From positions 484,817,594 to 484,881,593 of the forward strand of contig CM041777.1 of NCBI GenBank assembly GCA_023374045.1: a stretch of 64,000 bases of DNA. The letters are read 5' to 3'. This document shows positions 58,139-64,000 of this stretch, piece by piece (the stretch's first letter is position 1; each line of letters starts with the position of its first letter). The DNA is from Limonium bicolor (taxonomy: Eukaryota > Streptophyta > Magnoliopsida > Caryophyllales > Plumbaginaceae). Below the pieces are notes generated by a model that was not told where the DNA came from, did no database searches, and was given only the letters and a program-made list of their open reading frames with translations. Position numbers and translations under genes: made by a program.

Positions 58139-58257
58139 CAGGGGCGGACCCACATGGGGTCCCATGGGGGCCCGGACCCCATAGTTATTATATAAAAAAA
58201 ATTTAAAAATTGAAACCTAGAATATGTATAGTAAAAATGACATAAGTAGCAAGTTCT

Positions 58258-58325
58258 GAAAATAGCTCAGTGGTTAAAGTTATGTGTTACCTAAAGATCA
58301 GGAGTTCAAGTCCTGCTACTACCAC
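58258..58325 (+). other. tRNA-like sequence with pol III A and B boxes near the hAT end
   Basis: tagctcagtgg matches an internal pol III A box. About 40 bases later gttcaagtcc matches a B box, inside a perfect T-arm: stem CAGGA/TCCTG with a seven-base loop GTTCAAG. No matching acceptor stem was found, so it is not an intact tRNA gene. It may be a tRNA-derived (SINE-like) piece or a feature of the hAT end. Confidence 0.6.
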
Positions 58326-58470
58326 TTTATTTTCTGTTTTAGAAACTAACTCCAGTTGTACGCCTGTACGTTACACTTTGAAGCGAAGTAGCCCAGCCCA
58401 TCCAAGTCCAACTTGTTCAGCCTAATTTGGTATTTTCGTTTAAAGAATACCGGTCCAATTTGACTTTATA

Positions 58471-61400
58471 TGTAACACCCCAACCGTTAATCCTATGCTT
58501 ACCTCTAAATCGTCCTGTTAATTCAATGAGTTTCGCAGCGGAATATTACTACCTACTACGGCGGGTGAAACAATGCCGCTAACCGCCCATACGGCTAACT
58601 AGGCTACTCATGCTTACAGTCACGGTCTGATGAACATATGTACCGAGCTACTAAAACAACTTACCATTTACAATACATTCACTACCAAGGATTACCGAGT
58701 ATTCAAAATGTAGTCATTACAACTTTCCAAGTTTACCCAAAAGAATGAGCTCCTATCCTATGCTCATCTATACCAATGCTCCATTCTATCAATATCCAAA
58801 AAGGTGTACCACATGGTACACCGGCTAATCAAAAGTTACAGCCATGTACTACTTAGTACAACCCATCATATTTCAATGTTTACATCCAAAAGAAGATAAA
58901 GAAATGGAAGTAGATCTTCACATCTTCATCAATCTCGAGTGCCTGCGTGTAGTAAAAATGGTCCCCCGAGGGGTCAGCTTACGCTGCGCATGAACTCCGC
59001 ATATACCGATTGCTAGCAAGGGTACGCCGACTATTGGCGACCACTAAACATGCTTGTTCATTACTCATGCATACATGCTTTACATACCATCATACCTACA
59101 TTACAATACTCATTCACTTCAAGGCAACAATACAATAGAGTTCACAATACTTACCTTCACAAGGTTAGCCAAATTGTGCATCCGGGTTAACATCGGAATG
59201 CATATTACTCTTTTACTCATTACTTACTTCTTCTACTTACAATTACTACTTCTCTTTTACTTTACTTACTCATTCTTACTTACTTACTTATACTCAAGTC
59301 AAGTCGTCGGGACCTCTCCGGCCTTGGGGACTACTCCGTCCCACATCCGGGATTTACTTACTCACTAATCCGGGATGCTACCCCTTAAGGGATTTGGGCG
59401 CGACCATTTTAAGAGCAGGAATTGGAGCCAACCCTCGTGACTCCGCATCCTCACGCGTGGCCGAAACTATATCGGACTTCTACTCATTCCAATTTAATTA
59501 CCATTTTAAGTAGGATGGTTAGATTGTTAGGAACAGTTAGAAGTCCAGCTCATCACAATCGGTCACAGTGCAATACATCTTACATACACACATTCATCAT
59601 CCATACATTTCATGAAGTATACAAACTAAGCTTTAAAGAAAATTACAACATCATACACACTACCTATTCACAAGTAGGCATATTAACTCCGATTCGTGCA
59701 TTTATCTTTATTGGTGATCAATTAGCACACAACACACAACAGAGTAGCCATGATAGCATTCGGGCATAGGATTCATACCGTTTCAACCGTCGTACGTGAT
59801 TCCAAACGTTCTTCTCGATGTCACAAATCAGTCCTAAGATATACATACAAATGATGATTAACTAACTACAATTACTTTACTTGTACTCTTACTATGTTCC
59901 CTAACTCATACTCACTAAGTCCCTACATTTCCTATACTTATTTTTCATTTACTTACTCTTATTTACTTACAATGGTTCACTTCCTTATATATACATACAT
60001 ATGTATTGGTGGTATACATATATATACACATATATACGTTATAATCATTTAGTTTTTTTTTTTTTTTTTTTGTAAGTTATGGGTCGACCGACCCACCGAC
60101 CGACCCAAAGCCCTGGTCGGTCCATTCCAGTAAGTTTCGTTCTCTGAAATTTCTCCCGACCGCCCAGACCCATTCCGACCGACCCATACATTTCTGGGTC
60201 GGTCCATTGCCGAGAGTTTCTGTCTGTTTGTCCAAGCTCCGACCGCCCACCGCCGACCCAGCTCTGGGTCGGTCGAAGTCAGAAACTTCGACGACAGAAA
60301 TTTTTGGTCCGACCGACCCACGACCGACTCACGGCTGCCTGGGTCGGTCCATTCCAGAAGGGTTTATTCTCGTTTCTTAAGCTCCGACCGACCCACGGTC
60401 CGACCCGGCTCTGGGTCGGTCGGTAGCAGAATTTGCTACAGACATTATTTTCAATTCCAATTTCCCCCATTGTTTCCCCCAATCTTCCTACATACATCCT
60501 AACATGTTTTTACACAATTTGAACACTCTAAATCATGCTAATTCATTTCCTAATTCATCACACAACTCTTTACTAACTTATACACATAATTCTCCTAGTT
60601 TCACTTCAACACTTACACAGTTTTCTTCCCTTACCCTATTATGCTACAGATTTTGATACCAACACTCCTCTTCTACATCTCCCTCTTCTAATGTCATTTC
60701 CAACTCCTCTAACACATTATAACTACATTACCTATCTCTCCCAATTCACTCTCTAACTAACCAAACTAAAATCTGTTACAACACTCACATTAGTCACCTA
60801 GTTTTTAATTCTCTAAGTGTTCTAATTCTAGACAAATTTTGCCATAACCTCTCTTGTAATTTCATACACTCACCACATGGTTTTACTCACATTTCAATAC
60901 TTATCTCACCTGTTACAATAAACATCAAAACACAAGCTCCCATACACAACTACTAATACCAAAATACTCATAAAAATTCCTGCACTCAACTCCTCATTTC
61001 CCAATCTGTTTTACAAGTTTTAAAAATGTTCTTTAAGGTTTGAAACCTTGTTTTCTCTATACACATTACACTACTATCACATTGTCATTTTCACTACTTA
61101 ATTCAAACTTATAAAAATCTGTTACATACATATACTCAAGCTACACAATGAGAGTTCTCACCTTGTTTTCCCTTCTAGATTCTTTCTTCTTCTTTCCCCT
61201 TCCTTCTCTCTCTCGGTTTTAGCAATTCAACTTCTAATGCTACAACCCACCAACATACACATTTTTAATACCACAACTAAAATCAAACATTACTCAAGTT
61301 CTAATGTACATTCTAGGGTTTAGAATCTTTATTACCTTCCAAGGGCTCAAGAGTTGTTTGGGTTAGCTCAAGAACAAGATTTCTCACACCACCACAATGC

Positions 61401-62311
61401 CAAAATCGGCTGGAGCAAGAGAGACCAAACAAGGGTTTAGTCACCAAATTCGTTTTGGCCTTTTTAAGCTAGAAAAAGATGGAGTTTTAAAGAGATCTTT
61501 ACCTCAAAAGAACAAGGAGACCAAGGTGGCTCTAATGTGGTGCTGAAACTTCAAATGGGGTATACCCTCAAAATCGAAAATGCTCGTTTTTAGATTTTGG
61601 AAAGATAGAATTGTAGCTCTTGAGGAGAGGAACACAATGGTGGTGTTTTTATAATTTTTGGAGAATGTATGAGGGAGTTACAAGGGAGAGAAGTGGTGGT
61701 TTGTGTTGTTTTCCTTAAGCAGCCATGAAATCGCTGGGGAAGGAGAAGGAAGAAGAAAAGAGAGTGAGGGTGCTGGGGTTACGTGAGTGAGAGAGGAAAT
61801 GGAGGAGAGAGAATAAAGTGAGAGTAATAAAGTGAGGTTTATTATTTGTTTTTAGTTTAATAAGAGTGTGTGTGAGTGTGTGAGAGAGTGTAAGAGAGGG
61901 GGGGGGGAATATTAGAGCCCATCGGCTACACCCCACACCACACCATTTTTACTTTTTATTTCAAAATGGACACATAAGTTTGGTCTATTTATATTTTTAC
62001 CCCACAACTTCCTGTTTTTTGACAGTTTTTACTAATCTCTCGTTTTATTGATTTTATTGGTCCTAAGGCTTCACTAATATTTATTAATGAATATTTAGTT
62101 GACCAAACTGTTACGAGTCTATTTGACCCCTTAAAGGCACGTTTTCCCGGTTACCTCGAAAAACGCGCTTTAAGGTTCGGTAATGTTTTTAAACCGTTTT
62201 AAAGGTCCGTTTTCTTCGGGATTTGTTCCCTTATGATTATTTATACTTAATTAAGCTTCTAAATTACTTATTAGCCTAATTAATCGCTATTTTTAAATAC
62301 GGGGTATTTCA
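58471..62311 (-). mobile_element. Solo LTR of a Tekay-related family
   Basis: The sequence starts TGTAACACCCC and ends GGGGTATTTCA, the same ends as the LTRs of the element at 24744-39216. It is flanked by a perfect TTATA duplication (58466-58470 and 62312-62316). It is 3,841 bp with no internal region, so it is the product of recombination between the two LTRs of a former complete element. A shared block (gtccccgaggggtcagc, near 58963) and the mid-LTR hairpin array support kinship, but overall the sequence has diverged. Confidence 0.9.
60086..60425. repeat. Hairpin array in the solo LTR, about 72-bp period (family C arms)
   Basis: Units begin near 60086, 60158, 60241, 60311 and 60385. They pair GACCGACCCA with TGGGTCGGTC or close variants. 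The unit at 60177-60204 has 10-bp perfect arms around an eight-base loop. The spacing matches the arrays of the other two LTR families while the arm sequence differs. Confidence 0.85.
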
Positions 62312-62316
62312 TTATA

Positions 62317-63013
62317 AGAAATAAAAAAAATGAGTCCACCCTATAAATATTTAAGTCTCATCTAGTTAGGGTTTTCAAAAGTAAAACAGGCAAAGTCGAG
62401 AGAGGAGCTGAGTTTGCCAGTGCAACTTGCACGACAACAACAAGTATGTAAAATTTGCTTTGTCTATTTGTGTTCTCCCTTTTTTTTATTGATAAATGTA
62501 AAGTTAACGTTTCAATTAAATATTGATGCAATGTTAGTGGATTCTTCCTGATTGGTTTAATAAAAAATCGTTGGACATAGAAGTGGATATCTGATTCAAT
62601 TTTGTAGCAACAGTGTGCACTCGTAGCAGCAGCTTGCACTAGTGGATATCTGCTTCTTCTTCTTTTTTTTAATTCAACAAGCTGGTTGTTCAATTGATTG
62701 GTCCTCCCTCCTTGATTTTCCAACTGAATGATTAGTATAACATAGAGAATTTGAAGGGAATCAATTTACGGTGACAATTGTCATCAACCAGAGAGGAATC
62801 AATTTAATTCTTTGTCATGTCATAAATTATTTGAAGGGAATCAATTTAAATATGAATTAACCACTAGCTTGCCGGAAACAAGATAATTAGGAGAATATTA
62901 TAGTTAAACTAATTTTGTTAGAGAATTAAAATATTATTGAATTCTATTTTAATTAAAATATTATTGAATCAATTTACATTCTATGCTAACTATCTTCATT
63001 TTACAGATTTACA
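62317..63013 (+). other. hAT 5' region after the solo LTR
   Basis: AT-rich leader of the hAT element. A pyrimidine-rich stretch ending in ttttacag at 63001-63006 could be a splice acceptor just before the transposase ATG. No other gene is seen. Confidence 0.45.
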
Positions 63014-64000
63014 ATGGAAAAATATTTTAAGAGGTCATCATGTTTGGCACAAAGGTCACCCTTAAATCAAGAGACGTTGGTTCAAGTTGAAGTTGGATCC
63101 CCAAATCTTGGTACAGAGATTCCAAATCATGTGTTAACCACTCCTGTCGAAGAAAACACCCAACATACACTTTCTTTAGAAGTTGATGTCTCTTCTTTAC
63201 CGGCTGACCCTGCTGATAGAAAACCGATTGTGCTTTATCACCCAAATGTGCGAGATCAAGTGAGACGACATTATATTCAAAAAGGTCTGTATCAACCTCG
63301 AAATCTTAATTTCCCCGCGAGTTCCTTTACAGATAGAACATGTCAGTTTAGTGATTCATGGTTTGCTAAATATCCAAACTGGTTAAAGTACAGTATTAAG
63401 AAGGATGCTGTGTTTTGTCTACCTTGTTATTTGTTTCACAATGAGAAAATTGGACATCGTGGAGGGGAAACATTTTCAACTACAGGTTTTAGGGCTTGGA
63501 ATAAAAGTGAGAGATATTCAGCCCATGTTGGTGGACCATCTAGTGTTCATAATCAATGTTCACACATGTGTGTTGATTTATTAAATCAGAAGCAATCCAT
63601 CCAGACAGCTTTAACAAAGCAAACAAAGCAAGTTTAGACAGATTATAGAACTCGTTTGATTAGATCAATTGATGTTGCAAGATTGCTTTTGACATGTGGA
63701 TTTCCTTTTCGAGGTCATGATGAAAGTGAGTCTTCTTCCAGAAAGGGTAATTTTTTGTCTGTGCTTGATTGGTATGCTGATCGTGTTGAATCAGTAGGAG
63801 ATGTTGCTTTGAAGAATGCTCCTAAAAATCTACAATTAACTTCTCCAAAGATTCAGAGGGATATTGTGAAGGCATGTGCTAATGAAACAGTCAAGGCTAT
63901 CATAGACATTGGAGATGATTACTTTGCAATCTTAGTTGATGAATCTCGGGATGTGTCTCACAAGGAACAAATGGCTCTTGTTGTGAGGTACGTTGACAAA
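63014..64000 (+). pseudogene. hAT-like transposase: TTF-type zinc finger and DUF4371, partial
   Basis: The frame starts at the ATG at 63014 (MEKYFKRSS). It contains a TTF-type zinc finger (TCQFSDSWFAKYPNWLKYS, then AVFCLPCYLF, about residues 110-145). After a stop codon (TAG at 63635) the same frame continues with DUF4371 features: YRTRLIRSIDVARLL, FPFRGHDES, LKNAPKNLQLTSPKIQRDI and AILVDESRDVSHKEQMAL. The last includes the conserved Asp region of the hAT catalytic core. The C-terminal dimerisation domain lies beyond the window. It would excise and insert hAT elements; the stop suggests an inactive copy, though the remaining part was not seen. Confidence 0.8.

Larger units (their letters stand above)
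58139..64000 (+). mobile_element. hAT element, left end and transposase start, runs past the window
   Basis: The left terminus is read as CAGGGGCGGACCCACATGGG at 58139, the style of hAT (Tip100-like) ends. The transposase-like frame starts at 63014. A 3.8-kb solo LTR interrupts the 5' region. The right end and TSD are outside the window, so the left boundary is an inference from its sequence and from the transposase downstream. Confidence 0.65.

Noticed and set aside
58258..58325. A functional tRNA gene
   Set aside because: The T-arm and boxes are good, but the D stem is mismatched and no 7-bp acceptor stem can be formed with the flanks.

Overview
The window is nuclear DNA of a flowering plant, most likely a eudicot. 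It holds split genes with GT-AG introns and plant-specific families: a uclacyanin-type phytocyanin, an ATL-type RING-H2 ligase and a pair of plastid-targeted proteins. Dense nested transposable elements separate them: Ty3/gypsy Tekay-like chromoviruses, L1-type LINEs, Mutator-like foldback elements and a hAT element. The species cannot be named from sequence alone.

Layout. 539-1498 (-) is a two-exon uclacyanin-like gene with a one-base deletion. 2235-5107 (-) is a six-exon coiled-coil protein gene. 5415-8426 is a pair of nested long-inverted-repeat (MULE/foldback) elements; the inner one carries the 5' part of a Sec14-like gene. 9076-9929 is a LINE ORF1 relic. 10726-19752 (+) is a complete but decayed Tekay-type retrotransposon (LTRs about 2.2 kb, TSD TAAAC), inserted in a LINE RT relic (10400-10725 and 19753-20650, -). 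About 23900-24743 continuing at 39217 is another LINE ORF1 relic, split by a second Tekay-type element at 24744-39216 (-, LTRs about 4.0 kb, TSD ATGCA). 40286-40788 is a MULE-type MITE. 42698-48570 (-) is a tandem pair of five-exon plastid protein genes. 50304-51146 (+) is a RING-H2 gene. 51907-57711 (-) is a near full-length LINE with an 18-bp TSD, inserted in a very short copia-like LTR. From 58139 a hAT element runs off the right edge and contains a 3.8-kb solo LTR (58471-62311, TSD TTATA).

The most unusual item is in the second Tekay-type element. A complete AlkB-type 2-oxoglutarate/Fe(II) dioxygenase domain (32624-33363, -) lies between gag and protease. Three predicted GT-AG introns join gag to it in a single frame, giving a predicted spliced Gag-AlkB protein, now broken by five stop codons. 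A second unusual feature is shared by all three large LTR families: an array of hairpins near the middle of the LTR with a period of about 72 bp, in which the hairpin arms have changed together between families.

The host genes (phytocyanin, coiled-coil protein, plastid protein pair, RING-H2) are independent single-gene units with no visible pathway link. No coordinate, percentage or homology statement here comes from a database search; all are from reading the sequence.
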